From NCBI GenBank assembly GCA_034178965.1, contig JAXFQM010000162.1:1-11656 (forward strand): a stretch of 11,656 nucleotides of DNA. The letters are read 5' to 3'. Origin of the DNA: Colimorpha sp034178965. GTDB lineage: Bacteria > Bacteroidota > Bacteroidia > Bacteroidales > P3. Position numbers and translations under genes: made by a program. Below, piece by piece: positions 1 to 7,569 of this stretch (position 1 is its first letter; each line of letters opens with the position of its first letter). The notes under the pieces are model-generated. The model saw nothing but the letters and a program-made list of their open reading frames with translations, did not search any database and was not told the origin of the DNA.

Positions 1-948
1 AATTCACCCTACAAGGCCACCAACTGCGCCGGCTTTTGGAAACGCTGGCATATCTCGCTTTCCAATTGGCTTAAAGACTATCTTTACATTCCAATCGGTG
101 GCAACCGCAACGCCACGGCCGCATCATGGCTCATCCTCTTCGGCCTGATGACAGCCGTGGCACTCATGGCCAAAACGGCATGGGTAACGCTACTCGTCAC
201 CAGTTTAATAGGTCTGATGCTGGCGCTTTATCTGCTCTTTCCGAAACACCGAAAAGAATACGTGCGGAATGTAAACAACATGGACACCATGTTGCTGGGT
301 GGACTGTGGCACGGCGCCAGTTTCAACTTCATCACTTGGGGCGGGCTGAACGGACTGGGCATCCTCACCTACAAATATTGGAAGAAACTTGGACCTTGGG
401 CGCGCTCGGCCGCAGCCGCCCTGCTTTTCGCATGCACGGCGTTGTGCACCCACCTTTGGCCATCCCCAGCTTTGAACATGTTCGCCGTAGCATTTGCCCT
501 CTTTTTCGCCGGCACAGCCCTGCGCTATCTCATATATGCGTTGCGCAGAGGCAAGGCGGTGACATGGCTGGACACGGCTTGGAATGTGCTGGTGACGTTT
601 ACATTCATTTCGTTCACCCGCCTTTTTTTCCGCAGCGGCAGCAACCTGCACCCCTCCGAAGCCAACGAAGCGGCTTGGCGCACTGCCAAACAAATGATAA
701 ACCAAATAGGCAGCACCTGGCACGGCGAACAAATCCTGCCCATCGTGGAAAACTACAGTCCCGTCTTCATTCTGTTCACAATAGGCATGATTGTGCATTG
801 GCTTCCCGAGAGACTGAAACGTCGCTACCGACTGTGGTTCGCGAATATGCCGCTGTGGCTTATGCTACTGGCAGCCGTGGCCACTGTATTTGTCATACAA
901 CAATTCGCCGCTGCCGACTTGCAGCCTTTTATCTACTTTCAGTTCTGA
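1..948 (+). CDS. MBOAT family membrane-bound O-acyltransferase (5' partial)
   Basis: The reading frame is open from base 1, so the gene begins left of the window; 315 C-terminal residues are visible. MBOAT proteins of the AlgI/DltB type are multi-pass inner-membrane enzymes that move acyl groups onto extracytoplasmic polysaccharides; family members usually have about 460-510 residues, so roughly a third is missing. Residues 12-36 (counting from base 1) carry the family block FWKRWHISLSNWLKDYLYIP followed by GGNR. The conserved LWHG lies near residues 102-105, with the putative catalytic histidine (His104) encoded at 310-312, followed by a typical ITWGG. Between these blocks are about 65 residues with two hydrophobic helices, longer than in proteobacterial AlgI; I believe such insertions are common in Bacteroidales homologues. 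Further helices follow to the C-terminus. The acceptor polymer cannot be told; the usual SGNH/AlgJ partner is not downstream and may lie upstream. Confidence 0.93.
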   Translation, partial: NSPYKATNCAGFWKRWHISLSNWLKDYLYIPIGGNRNATAASWLILFGLMTAVALMAKTAWVTLLVTSLIGLMLALYLLFPKHRKEYVRNVNNMDTMLLGGLWHGASFNFITWGGLNGLGILTYKYWKKLGPWARSAAAALLFACTALCTHLWPSPALNMFAVAFALFFAGTALRYLIYALRRGKAVTWLDTAWNVLVTFTFISFTRLFFRSGSNLHPSEANEAAWRTAKQMINQIGSTWHGEQILPIVENYSPVFILFTIGMIVHWLPERLKRRYRLWFANMPLWLMLLAAVATVFVIQQFAAADLQPFIYFQF

Positions 949-1130
949 CATGCAGGTGTATGAGGGGGACGGACTATTCTCTACTGACCACCCATCTACA
1001 TACTCCTTTCTACAAAGTTCCAAACTCTCCTCGCTGGGGCGACACCGCACTATGACTTGCGGAAAGCCCTCTTTGGCAGCCAGTCTCAGCCGACGGCTCT
1101 ACGGACGAACTTTTTTTTCTTCCATGTGTA

Positions 1131-1150
1131 TTTTTTTTCGTATTTTTGCA
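1131..1150 (+). promoter_or_regulatory. Bacteroidota-type promoter for the small membrane protein and efp
   Basis: TATTTTTG at 1141-1148 fits the Bacteroidota -7 consensus TAnnTTTG and is directly preceded by T8-CG. It lies about 40 bases before the ATG at 1187. No clear -33 TTTG is seen at the usual 19-21 base spacing; the T-tract may partly replace it. The block 1131-1150 is 19/20 identical to the promoter on the minus strand at 10056-10037. Confidence 0.6.
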
Positions 1151-1186
1151 AACCGAAAATCTTGGAAAGAAAAAATATAACTGCTT

Positions 1187-1447
1187 ATGAATAGCGATAC
1201 TGCATCTAAAATATACGAATGGGCCTCCTATGTTCTCGTGCTCGGAGCCACCGTCCTGTTTTTTGCAATGAAAGGCAACCCCCTGCGTTTCAACCTCACC
1301 CTCATTGCTTTGGTGGCAGCAGAGTATATGCGGGTGCTTATGTACCGCAGCCGAAGCCGCGCCGCGGAAGGTGAAAACGAAGAACTTAAGCGAGACCTGC
1401 GTCGCCTGACCGCCTTGCTGGCAGAAGAAAAGGAAAAGAAGAAATAA
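1187..1447 (+). CDS. Small two-helix membrane protein of unknown function
   Basis: This 86-residue protein is not one I can name. Residues about 10-28 and 34-52 form two hydrophobic helices joined by a short turn containing KGNP. From about residue 53 the chain is highly charged (Arg/Glu/Lys rich, ending in a run of Lys and Glu) and is likely a cytoplasmic helix or short coiled coil. The layout suggests an inner-membrane hairpin with a cytoplasmic tail. The ATG at 1187 follows a good promoter by about 40 bases, and efp begins 34 bases after the stop, so both probably share a transcript. Being next to efp does not by itself give a role in translation. Coding status is supported by the promoter, sensible membrane topology and no competing frame. 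Confidence 0.75.
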   Translation: MNSDTASKIYEWASYVLVLGATVLFFAMKGNPLRFNLTLIALVAAEYMRVLMYRSRSRAAEGENEELKRDLRRLTALLAEEKEKKK

Positions 1448-1481
1448 ATCTCATATCAAAACTAATACCTAAACGTAATTT

Positions 1482-2048
1482 ATGGCAACTACTGCTGATA
1501 TCCAAAACGGCCTTTGCATCAATTTCAACAACGACATTTACACCATCGTAGAGTTCCTTCATGTGAAGCCTGGAAAGGGCTCCGCATTCGTACGCACCAA
1601 AATGCGCAACGTGAAGACTGGACGCGTCCTGGAAAACACCTTCCCAAGCGGTGCCAAGATAGATATTGTGAACGTAGAGCGCCGCCCGTACACTTTCCTC
1701 TACCGAGAAGGCGACATGTACTATTTCATGCACCAAGAAACCTTTGAACAAATCGCCATCGAGGAGCGCATCATCAACGCACCCCAGTTCCTAAAGGAAG
1801 GTCAGTATGTGGAAATCCAAGTAGAGGCCGACAACGAGGTGCCCCTCACATGCGAGTTGCCACCTTTCATCGATACAGTGGTGACCTACACCGAGCCTGG
1901 CTTCAAGGGCAACACCGCCACCAATGCCATGAAGGACGCCACAGTGGAACCTGGCGTGAAAGTGCGCGTGCCGCTGTTCATCACCACCGGAGAAAAAATT
2001 CGCATTGATACCCGCACCTGCGAATACTCCGAGCGCATTAAGGACTGA
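1482..2048 (+). CDS. efp: Elongation factor P
   Basis: This 188-residue protein has the normal length and the three beta-barrel domains of EF-P (roughly residues 1-65, 66-130 and 131-188). EF-P binds ribosomes between the P and E sites and relieves stalling at consecutive prolines. The domain I tip reads VKPGKGSAF, with Lys32 at the place of E. coli Lys34, which is post-translationally modified in many bacteria. No EpmA, EpmB or EarP-type modification gene is in the window, so the modification state is unknown. The C-terminal segment with DTRTCEYSERIKD matches the EF-P signature near the end of domain III. The ATG at 1482 gives the standard N-terminus. The gene probably shares the promoter at 1131-1150 with the small membrane protein upstream. 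Confidence 0.97.
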   Translation: MATTADIQNGLCINFNNDIYTIVEFLHVKPGKGSAFVRTKMRNVKTGRVLENTFPSGAKIDIVNVERRPYTFLYREGDMYYFMHQETFEQIAIEERIINAPQFLKEGQYVEIQVEADNEVPLTCELPPFIDTVVTYTEPGFKGNTATNAMKDATVEPGVKVRVPLFITTGEKIRIDTRTCEYSERIKD

Positions 2049-2135
2049 CCGCGCTGCCCGCCCGTTAGCCGTTCGCAGTTACGGAAAAGGAATCGCGCGC
2101 CCGAAAGGCGCACCATAACCTTGTTGAACAAAAAC

Positions 2136-3149
2136 ATGAAACGCCTGTCACACCTACTTGCCATTTGCGCGTTGTCGCTTGCCACAGGTTTCTTTTTGGG
2201 CTGCAAGAACGGGCAGCCCGAACCCACGGCCGAATCCACAACCAACTATGCGTCTGCCCAAACGCCAGCCTTTTCTGCAGACTCGGCCTACCAGTTTGTG
2301 GCACGCCAAGTGGCCTTTGGCTACCGCGCTCCTGGCTTGAAGGGGCATGACGCATGCGCCGCCTATCTGTTCGACGCCATGCGCCGCTTCTGTGACACGG
2401 TGGTACTCCAGCACTTCAACGCCACTCTTTGGGACGGCAGTCGAGCCAAAGGCACCAACATCATAGCCTCCATAAACCCACAAAGCGAAAAACGCATCCT
2501 TCTGTGCGCCCATTGGGATTCCCGCCTTTGGGCGGACCACGACCCCGACGAAGCCAACCATCGCACTCCCCTTCTTGGTGCCAACGACGGTGCCAGCGGG
2601 GTGGGTATACTGATGGAGATGGCACGCGTTATGAAACAGATGCCACCCTCGGCCGGCATTGACTTTATCTTTTTCGACCTTGAAGACCAAGGCATTCCCG
2701 AATGGGCCAAATCCTACGAGGACAACACTTGGTGCTTAGGGTCGCAGTATTGGGCGAAAAATAAGCATCTTCCCTACTATCGCGCCGTTTACGGCATCCT
2801 GCTGGACATGGTGGGCACGGACAAGCCACGTTTCACGAAGGAGGAGGTGAGCCGCCGTTATGCCTCGGGCATCACGGACAAGTTGTGGCGCACCGCCTCC
2901 GCGCTAGGATACGGCAACGTCTTTGTAGACCAAAATACCGACCCTATCCTCGACGACCACATGTACGTCAACCAAATAGCAGGCATTCCCATGACCGACA
3001 TCGTGCAGAACAGCCCCGAAAGCAGTTTCTTCCCACATTGGCACACCATTGGGGATAGTCTCGCCGTCATCAACAAGGAAACACTTGCCTTGGTGGCCAA
3101 CGTGGTGATGAAAACCATCTATGGCGATTACCCTGCCGAATGCCAATAA
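2136..3149 (+). CDS. Lipoprotein glutaminyl-peptide cyclotransferase (type II, M28 fold)
   Basis: Glutaminyl cyclase turns an N-terminal Gln into pyroglutamate. The protein has the M28 zinc-peptidase fold of mammalian-like QCs, as described for Porphyromonas gingivalis. I start at the ATG at 2136 (337 residues) because it gives a clean signal sequence; an in-frame TTG at 2121 would add five residues in front of it. The signal peptide ends in FFLGC with Cys23 as likely lipidation site, so the enzyme should be membrane-anchored outside the cytoplasm. Conserved blocks are TNIIASINP, LLCAHWDSR (His126), GANDGASG (Asp151), FFDLED (Glu183 likely acid/base, Asp184 likely zinc ligand), WCLGSQYWA, GILLDMVG, DDHMYVN and PHWHTIGD (His303 likely zinc ligand). 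Ligand roles are inferred from the family. The next gene follows after 11 bases, so the two form an operon. Confidence 0.9.
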   Translation: MKRLSHLLAICALSLATGFFLGCKNGQPEPTAESTTNYASAQTPAFSADSAYQFVARQVAFGYRAPGLKGHDACAAYLFDAMRRFCDTVVLQHFNATLWDGSRAKGTNIIASINPQSEKRILLCAHWDSRLWADHDPDEANHRTPLLGANDGASGVGILMEMARVMKQMPPSAGIDFIFFDLEDQGIPEWAKSYEDNTWCLGSQYWAKNKHLPYYRAVYGILLDMVGTDKPRFTKEEVSRRYASGITDKLWRTASALGYGNVFVDQNTDPILDDHMYVNQIAGIPMTDIVQNSPESSFFPHWHTIGDSLAVINKETLALVANVVMKTIYGDYPAECQ

Positions 3150-3160
3150 CATCCATCACC

Positions 3161-3592
3161 ATGAGTAGAAACACCCTTGCGTTCATCCCCTTGGCCGCCT
3201 TATTCTGCCTGGCCGCGCCCTCTTGTGAAAGAAACGGGCACTGCCACATCCCCGTGGGCGAAACCTCTTTCAGTGTCTTCCCAAACGATGCCTCCTACCA
3301 CGGCCTCAACGCTGTGGGAGGATATATGTATTTCATCGGCGGGCACCGCGGTGTGGTGGTCATTCGCACCGAGCAAAACGCCTTTGCGGCCTATGAGCGT
3401 TCTTGCCCCTTGGACACCAACACGTCGGTACGTGTCTCCGACGCCCTGGGCAGCGCCGTGCTGGAATGTCCAAAATGCGGTTCGCGTTTCAGCGTCTATA
3501 CCAGCGGAATTCCTTTAGAGGGCAGTGGAACTCCCTGTAGCCTCTACCAATATGGCACCACCTACGACGGAAACACTCTGTTCGTCTACTAA
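3161..3592 (+). CDS. Rieske-like lipoprotein with degenerate cluster ligands
   Basis: This 143-residue protein starts at the ATG at 3161; an upstream in-frame ATG at 3140 overlaps the previous gene and gives a poorer N-terminus. Residues 1-21 form a signal peptide ending AAPSC, with Cys22 the likely lipidation site. The body resembles the small Rieske-fold proteins often annotated as nitrite reductase small subunit-like: a beta segment with GVVVIRTEQNAFAAYERSCP, then about 20 residues on, LECPKCGSRFSVY, then a glycine-rich turn and a final strand. A true Rieske protein binds its 2Fe-2S cluster by CxH and CxxH. Here these sites read C82-P-L and C103-P-K-C106, so both histidines are gone. A normal Rieske cluster is therefore unlikely; another metal or a disulfide is possible. 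It is probably co-transcribed with the glutaminyl cyclase 11 bases upstream. Confidence 0.75.
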   Translation: MSRNTLAFIPLAALFCLAAPSCERNGHCHIPVGETSFSVFPNDASYHGLNAVGGYMYFIGGHRGVVVIRTEQNAFAAYERSCPLDTNTSVRVSDALGSAVLECPKCGSRFSVYTSGIPLEGSGTPCSLYQYGTTYDGNTLFVY

Positions 3593-3619
3593 AAGTCTGT
3601 CGCACCCGCTTTTTAACAT

Positions 3620-3660
3620 CTTTTTCCCCGTCATTTAAGAAAAAAAACGTAACTTTGCAT
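3620..3660 (+). promoter_or_regulatory. Bacteroidota-type promoter for the T9SS Omp28-like gene
   Basis: TAACTTTG at 3650-3657 fits TAnnTTTG. It is preceded by an A8 tract and a CTTTTTCC block starting at 3620. The ATG lies 111 bases after the first base of the -7 box, so the leader is about 95-100 bases long. The same layout recurs before atoD. Confidence 0.65.
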
Positions 3661-3668
3661 CCGCTAAA

Positions 3669-3715
3669 GCAAGGCCCGCTTGCGTTACACACTCCGAAAT
3701 GCGCTAATTATTAGC
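3669..3715 (+). other. Leader hairpins ahead of the T9SS Omp28-like gene
   Basis: Two inverted repeats lie in the expected untranslated leader: GCAAG (3669-3673) with CTTGC (3679-3683), and GCTAAT (3703-3708) with ATTAGC (3710-3715), the second with only one base between arms and so perhaps a protein-binding palindrome in DNA rather than an RNA hairpin. Neither matches a riboswitch or RNA family I know. Confidence 0.3.
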
Positions 3716-3760
3716 ACATTATGAACATCTGCATATTTTATAATAAACGTAATAAAGACT

Positions 3761-5674
3761 ATGAAAAAAACATTATCACTCTTGGCAGCCTTACTATTAA
3801 TAGGCTCCCTCAGCGCACAAAACCTATTGAACGAAGGTTTTGACACCCAAATCCCAGCTGGCTGGAAAATGTATAGCGACGGCAACACCCCCGCCACCAA
3901 CATGCTGAACGCTGGTTTCACCGCCAACGAGGGCTGGATGTGGTCCAATGAATTTCAAGGCAACCCTGGCGGATGCATTGCTTCCACATCATGGTTTGAA
4001 CCTGCTGGCACGGCAAGCCGTTGGATCATCACCCCTGCCATCGCCATCCCCGACTCTGGATTCATTTTCAGTGTGGACTGCATGGCACAAGACCCTAGTT
4101 ACCCTGACGGTTTCAAAATTTTGGTCAGCACCGACGACGACAGCCAAGGCAGTTTCACCGTGGTAATGTCGCAGGCCAGCGCTTCGCCCAGACCCAACTA
4201 CCAGACCTACACCGTGAGTTTGGACGCCTTTGCGGGTGACACCATCCATGTGGCGCTTGTCAACAATACCGAAGACAAATTCATTCTTTTGGCCGACAAT
4301 TTCCAAATCTATCGTCCCAACAACGAAGGCGCTTTCTTGCAGGGAGTCTCCACCCCCGCCTACGCCTCCACAAACACACCCATCAACATCAACATCACCG
4401 TGAAAGGCGATGGCATTACCCCTATCACCTCCCTTAAGGCCAAATATGTCGTGAACAACGCCGACACCAGCGCCGAAATGGATATCACCGGTCTCAACAT
4501 CGCCTATGGCGCCACCAGCACTTTCGCCCTGCCCGTTTCCCCTTCTTTCGCAAACGCGGGCAACTATGCTTTCAGCGTTCTCCTGTATGCTCTCAACGGC
4601 AACGACAGTCTCGACATTGCGGGCAGCGGCAACTATGCCAGCAACACTTTTGTGTACGACCCCGCCACTGTCACAACCCGCACCTCCATCCTTGAGCAAT
4701 TTACTGGATCTCAATGCGGATACTGCCCCGGCGGACACGACAGGATAGCCGAGGCCCTGCAAAGCAACAGCGATGTCATTTGGCTGGTACACCATGCTGG
4801 CTTCAACCAAGATGCCTTAAGCAACGCCAATAGCACCGCCTTAACGTGGTACTTCAACGACGGCGGAAGAACCTTCGCACCCGCCCTCATGGTTAACCGC
4901 ACACACCTCTACGCAGAAGCGCCAGGCCCCGTTATCGGCGTAGGTTCCGTGAACGAGATTAAGGACGTTATCAACACAGCTAAAACCGTCCCCTGCTTCG
5001 TCAACATTGATGCCAGCGGCGTTTCCTTCGACATGAACACCCGCAAGGTTAGCGGCAACATCACGGGAAACTTCACCGCTCCTGTATATGGACCCAACAC
5101 ACGCATCAACGTGTACATCCTTGAAGACACCCTATACATGGACCAAACCGACTATAGCACCGGCAGTTCACGCGTCATCCGCAATTACATGCACAACAAA
5201 ACCTGCCGCGGCGCCATCACGGGCGATTGGGGTGAAACCCTTACCCCCGCCAACGACGGCACCTTCAGTTTCGCCGTGGATTACACTCTGCCGCAGAACA
5301 TCAAATCTTGGCGCACCCGCTTGGTAATCGTCGTTAACAACTACGACGCCAACGACGCCAACAATAGCATGGTACTGAACTCCACGCAAACCGCAAATTT
5401 CCCTGGCACCTATGTAGGCATAGATGAAGTGGGATCCAACGTGACCCTCACCGTCTTCCCCAACCCTGCCAACAATTTTGTAAATGTGGAAGCCAACGAG
5501 AACATCCGCAGCATCCGCGTGGTGAACACGCTGGGACAGACCGTATACAACGATGGCAACGTGAATGCCGAAACCATCCAGTTGAACACTGCTGACTATG
5601 CCAACGGCATCTATATCCTCACAGTGACCACTGACAACGGCACATCCACCAAGCGCATCAGCGTAAGCCGATAA
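3761..5674 (+). CDS. Secreted T9SS protein: choice-of-anchor J and Omp28-like domains
   Basis: The 637-residue protein has a signal peptide likely cut in LSA|Q, leaving Gln20 first. Residues about 23-185 form a jelly-roll of the choice-of-anchor J/cleaved-adhesin type (GFDTQIPAGW at the start, RWIITPAI, and LADNFQI at the end). Residues about 190-300 form a beta-rich, Ig-like region. Residues about 303-550 resemble the Omp28-related family with a thioredoxin-like core: SILEQFTGSQCGYCPGGHD carries C319-G-Y-C322, and Pro374 in TFAPALMVNR may be the cis-proline. From about 560 on is a T9SS type A sorting domain (VFPNPANNFVNV, then NTLGQ and NGIYILTV, ending KRISVSR), so it should be exported through the outer membrane and anchored or released. 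It stands alone between its own promoter and terminator. Function is unknown; adhesion or surface thiol-disulfide chemistry is possible. Confidence 0.9.
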   Translation: MKKTLSLLAALLLIGSLSAQNLLNEGFDTQIPAGWKMYSDGNTPATNMLNAGFTANEGWMWSNEFQGNPGGCIASTSWFEPAGTASRWIITPAIAIPDSGFIFSVDCMAQDPSYPDGFKILVSTDDDSQGSFTVVMSQASASPRPNYQTYTVSLDAFAGDTIHVALVNNTEDKFILLADNFQIYRPNNEGAFLQGVSTPAYASTNTPININITVKGDGITPITSLKAKYVVNNADTSAEMDITGLNIAYGATSTFALPVSPSFANAGNYAFSVLLYALNGNDSLDIAGSGNYASNTFVYDPATVTTRTSILEQFTGSQCGYCPGGHDRIAEALQSNSDVIWLVHHAGFNQDALSNANSTALTWYFNDGGRTFAPALMVNRTHLYAEAPGPVIGVGSVNEIKDVINTAKTVPCFVNIDASGVSFDMNTRKVSGNITGNFTAPVYGPNTRINVYILEDTLYMDQTDYSTGSSRVIRNYMHNKTCRGAITGDWGETLTPANDGTFSFAVDYTLPQNIKSWRTRLVIVVNNYDANDANNSMVLNSTQTANFPGTYVGIDEVGSNVTLTVFPNPANNFVNVEANENIRSIRVVNTLGQTVYNDGNVNAETIQLNTADYANGIYILTVTTDNGTSTKRISVSR

Positions 5675-5703
5675 GCGAAACGCTGCACGTCAACGACGCT
5701 TTG

Positions 5704-5734
5704 AAGGCTCTCCCTTTCGGGAGAGCCTTTTTTA
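5704..5734 (+). terminator. Rho-independent terminator of the T9SS Omp28-like gene
   Basis: A perfect 11-bp stem (AAGGCTCTCCC at 5704-5714 with its complement at 5719-5729) closes a TTTC loop and runs into T6 (5728-5733). It begins 30 bases after the stop codon. Confidence 0.93.
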
Positions 5735-6019
5735 TTCCGCGAACGGAACGGGGATGCCGCCGAAAGGGCAAACATGTTGTGGCATTCCTTTCATCTCTTC
5801 TTTTCTCCTATCCATGCTTCCTCGTCACTTATCGTTGCGTCCACCTCCCTTGAAACACGCCCTACGCCATCGTAATGGGTAGAGAAAAGGGTTCTTCCTT
5901 GCGAAGAAGCCGTTCGCACGCGCAATAGAGGCCCAACCGCTGCGGACTAAAAGCAGGTTTGGGAAAGGAGAAAGGCTCCTTTCGCGAACAAACCCAAGGG
6001 AAGCAGAGAAAGGCTGTTA
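5735..6019. other. Non-coding stretch between convergent genes
   Basis: With the terminator this makes about 345 bases without a gene, between the end of the T9SS gene and the end of the minus-strand operon. I find no credible open frame, tRNA or tandem repeat. It holds one weak 6-bp hairpin (TTCTTC 5892-5897 with GAAGAA 5903-5908) and a larger hairpin near 5956-5994, listed separately. Confidence 0.6.
5950..5994 (-). terminator. Candidate terminator of the five-gene minus-strand operon
   Basis: GAAAGGAG (5963-5970) pairs with CTCCTTTC (5976-5983) around a 5-base loop, and GGTTTG (5956-5961) with CAAACC (5989-5994) can extend the stem past an internal loop. On the minus strand it is followed by TGCTTTTAG, a short U-run. 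It lies 26 bases beyond the last stop of the operon, as expected for a terminator, but the U-run is poor. Confidence 0.4.
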
Positions 6020-6397
6020 TCAGTTGAATATTATCCCCAGGGAGGCGCGAAGTTTTTGGGTAAGCCCCTTCGCTGTTTCCTGGTAAGCATGTTCCACAAG
6101 GCTGCCCATGAGGGCGGGGGTGACAAGACGACTGCCGTAATGTATTTGGTTCCAGTGCTTCTTATTGAAATGGAACGCGGGCTGTACCACTTCAGGATAT
6201 CGTTCGCGAAGTTCAAGGGCATATTCTGGTTCGCATTTGAGAGCAACCCTGTCGTCCCCCTCCACGCTAAGCAGTCCAAACATCTTGCCCCCCACTTTGT
6301 ATGCCACGTCGTTGCTGCCGCAGTTGACAAAAGGCGTGCACTCCTCTACGTGAGGAAGGGCGAGGAAAAGGGCGCGTACCTGTTCAATGTTCATCAT
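6020..6397 (-). CDS. MmcQ/YjbR family protein
   Basis: This 125-residue protein has the usual length of the MmcQ/YjbR family, small alpha/beta proteins with a CyaY-like fold often called DNA-binding, whose cellular role is not settled. Matching features are NIEQVRALFLALPHV at the N-terminus, the block VAYKVGGKMFGLL (residues 31-43), LKCEPEYALELRERYP (53-68), and the signature NKKHWNQI (78-85). Two adjacent ATG codons are possible starts. The one at 6397 overlaps the TGA of the glycosyltransferase gene as ATGA; the one at 6394 shares only one base with it. Either way the gene is the last of a tightly coupled five-gene operon and is probably translated by ribosomes finishing the gene before it. 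The context does not explain why a YjbR protein should sit with glycosylation and secretion genes. Confidence 0.88.
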   Translation of the reverse strand: MMNIEQVRALFLALPHVEECTPFVNCGSNDVAYKVGGKMFGLLSVEGDDRVALKCEPEYALELRERYPEVVQPAFHFNKKHWNQIHYGSRLVTPALMGSLVEHAYQETAKGLTQKLRASLGIIFN

Positions 6398-7569
6398 CTT
6401 TGCCTGTATGTTTGTTCGTTGGGTGTTTTAGGCGCGTTCTCGCATCGAAAGAGTTGGTTTCTAAGTTCGTCCAAACGCCCTATGGGAGCCGTAGCGAAAT
6501 CCAACGTCTCCGGTTTTGGCAGTCCCAGCAGCGGAAAAAGAGCCCCGAAGGCATCTGCGTCGTATGGGAAAGTACGGAGATATTGCAAGATGCGTAGGCC
6601 GTCCACCCTTTCGTGGCAGGCCCGCACAAAGGCTTCCTGGCTTCTGAAGTTGCGTCGCAGCGGCCCCCAAGGGTCATCGGTACCCAACTGCCGACGCAAG
6701 AAGGAAGACATTGGGGTCTCCAAATCATGCCCATATAGGGCGGGGAAAAGGTCGTATGTGGCTTTAATTGCCTCATAAGCCTCTTGCGGGAAAAAGGGAT
6801 GCCGCACCTCCAAAGCGGCAAGCCCCGACGCTACGGCTGGGCCCGTGCCAAAAGGCACGCGCAGGGAGGGGCGGGGGGAGGGATAAACGCATAACCTGGC
6901 GGGATGGCACAGCAGACCTGTCTTGACAAACTTCTGCATAAGATAGAAATCCTCGCCACCTTGCAGCGGCGTAATGCCTCCCACCTTCTTATATGCCCAA
7001 ACCGGAAAAGCCATGGCACTGCCCAAGGCCGTGAAGGCATAGGGGCTGCCGATGCGGCGTAGGCTAAGGCAGTAGTGGCGCATGTAGAGCTCATAGCGCA
7101 ATATAGTTCGGCAAGTCTCTTCGTCGCCCGGGAGAGGGTGGTAGTAGGGCAAAGCGAATGCGCTGGCAGAGGGATGGAGGTTGCACTCCTCAAGCAGCAC
7201 CGCAAAATGGGTTGGAGCGAAAACGGTGTCGGCATCGAGAGACACTATGAGTTCGTCATCGCCTACACGGCTTAATATTTCTTGAAAAAGCACCTTGCGA
7301 GCCCATCCCACGCCCCCTCTCTTCCCTTGCCACACGCGAGAGAGAAGCACGGGAGGCGCGTCTCCCAACTTTCCACAAGTGGCAAGCATTGACAAGCACT
7401 GGCGATTGTCGTCCACCATTTCCTGTGGCGCCCTCTCCGAGTGGTTGACACAAGCATATAACGTGAAATCCTGGCAGCTTTGGCGGCGCAAACATTCCAA
7501 CAGCACTGGTAGGCTTTCTGCTTCCCGCATCATGGGGATAGCAACGGAGATGTGTCCGTAGCGGTTCAA
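6394..7569 (-). CDS. Family 2-like glycosyltransferase (GT-A fold), TTG start
   Basis: I start this 391-residue protein at the TTG at 7569, which overlaps the TGA of the carboxypeptidase gene as TTGA and gives MNRYGHISVAIPMMREAESL, a normal GT2 N-terminus. A TTG at 7605 would add 12 residues inside the upstream gene and is less likely; no ATG lies early enough to keep the first strand. Nucleotide-sugar binding is marked by ISVAIPM (residues 7-13) and by LDADT with the metal-binding D112-A-D114. The acceptor side shows TALGSAMAF (180-188) and GGEDF (204-208, likely catalytic acidic pair). No transmembrane helix is seen, so it is cytosolic or peripheral, unlike the membrane GtrB-type enzymes that usually pair with GtrA. 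The sugar and acceptor are unknown. It overlaps the next gene by 4 bases. Confidence 0.88.
   Translation of the reverse strand: MNRYGHISVAIPMMREAESLPVLLECLRRQSCQDFTLYACVNHSERAPQEMVDDNRQCLSMLATCGKLGDAPPVLLSRVWQGKRGGVGWARKVLFQEILSRVGDDELIVSLDADTVFAPTHFAVLLEECNLHPSASAFALPYYHPLPGDEETCRTILRYELYMRHYCLSLRRIGSPYAFTALGSAMAFPVWAYKKVGGITPLQGGEDFYLMQKFVKTGLLCHPARLCVYPSPRPSLRVPFGTGPAVASGLAALEVRHPFFPQEAYEAIKATYDLFPALYGHDLETPMSSFLRRQLGTDDPWGPLRRNFRSQEAFVRACHERVDGLRILQYLRTFPYDADAFGALFPLLGLPKPETLDFATAPIGRLDELRNQLFRCENAPKTPNEQTYRQR

Noticed and set aside
126..1055. Open frame of 309 codons overlapping the MBOAT gene on the plus strand
   Set aside because: It lies in another frame of a clear MBOAT gene, is rich in His/Arg/Pro without domain features, and runs past the MBOAT stop without a promoter.
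1088..1120. AGCCG-A-CGGCT repeat followed by a T8 run, as terminator of the MBOAT gene
   Set aside because: The stem has only 5 bp with one loop base and is separated from the T-run by 12 bases; it cannot fold as a normal terminator.
2097..2111. GCGCC/GGCGC hairpin before the glutaminyl cyclase gene
   Set aside because: Short stem with no T-run; no more than expected by chance in a GC-rich spacer.
3989..4810. Open frame of 273 codons on the minus strand inside the T9SS Omp28-like gene
   Set aside because: Low-complexity Gly/Val/Asp composition, typical of an antisense shadow of a Thr/Asn/Ala-rich gene; no promoter or start context.
6056..6778. Open frame of 240 codons on the plus strand over the YjbR and glycosyltransferase genes
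   Set aside because: Antisense shadow; the opposite strand has family motifs in both genes and a coupled junction.
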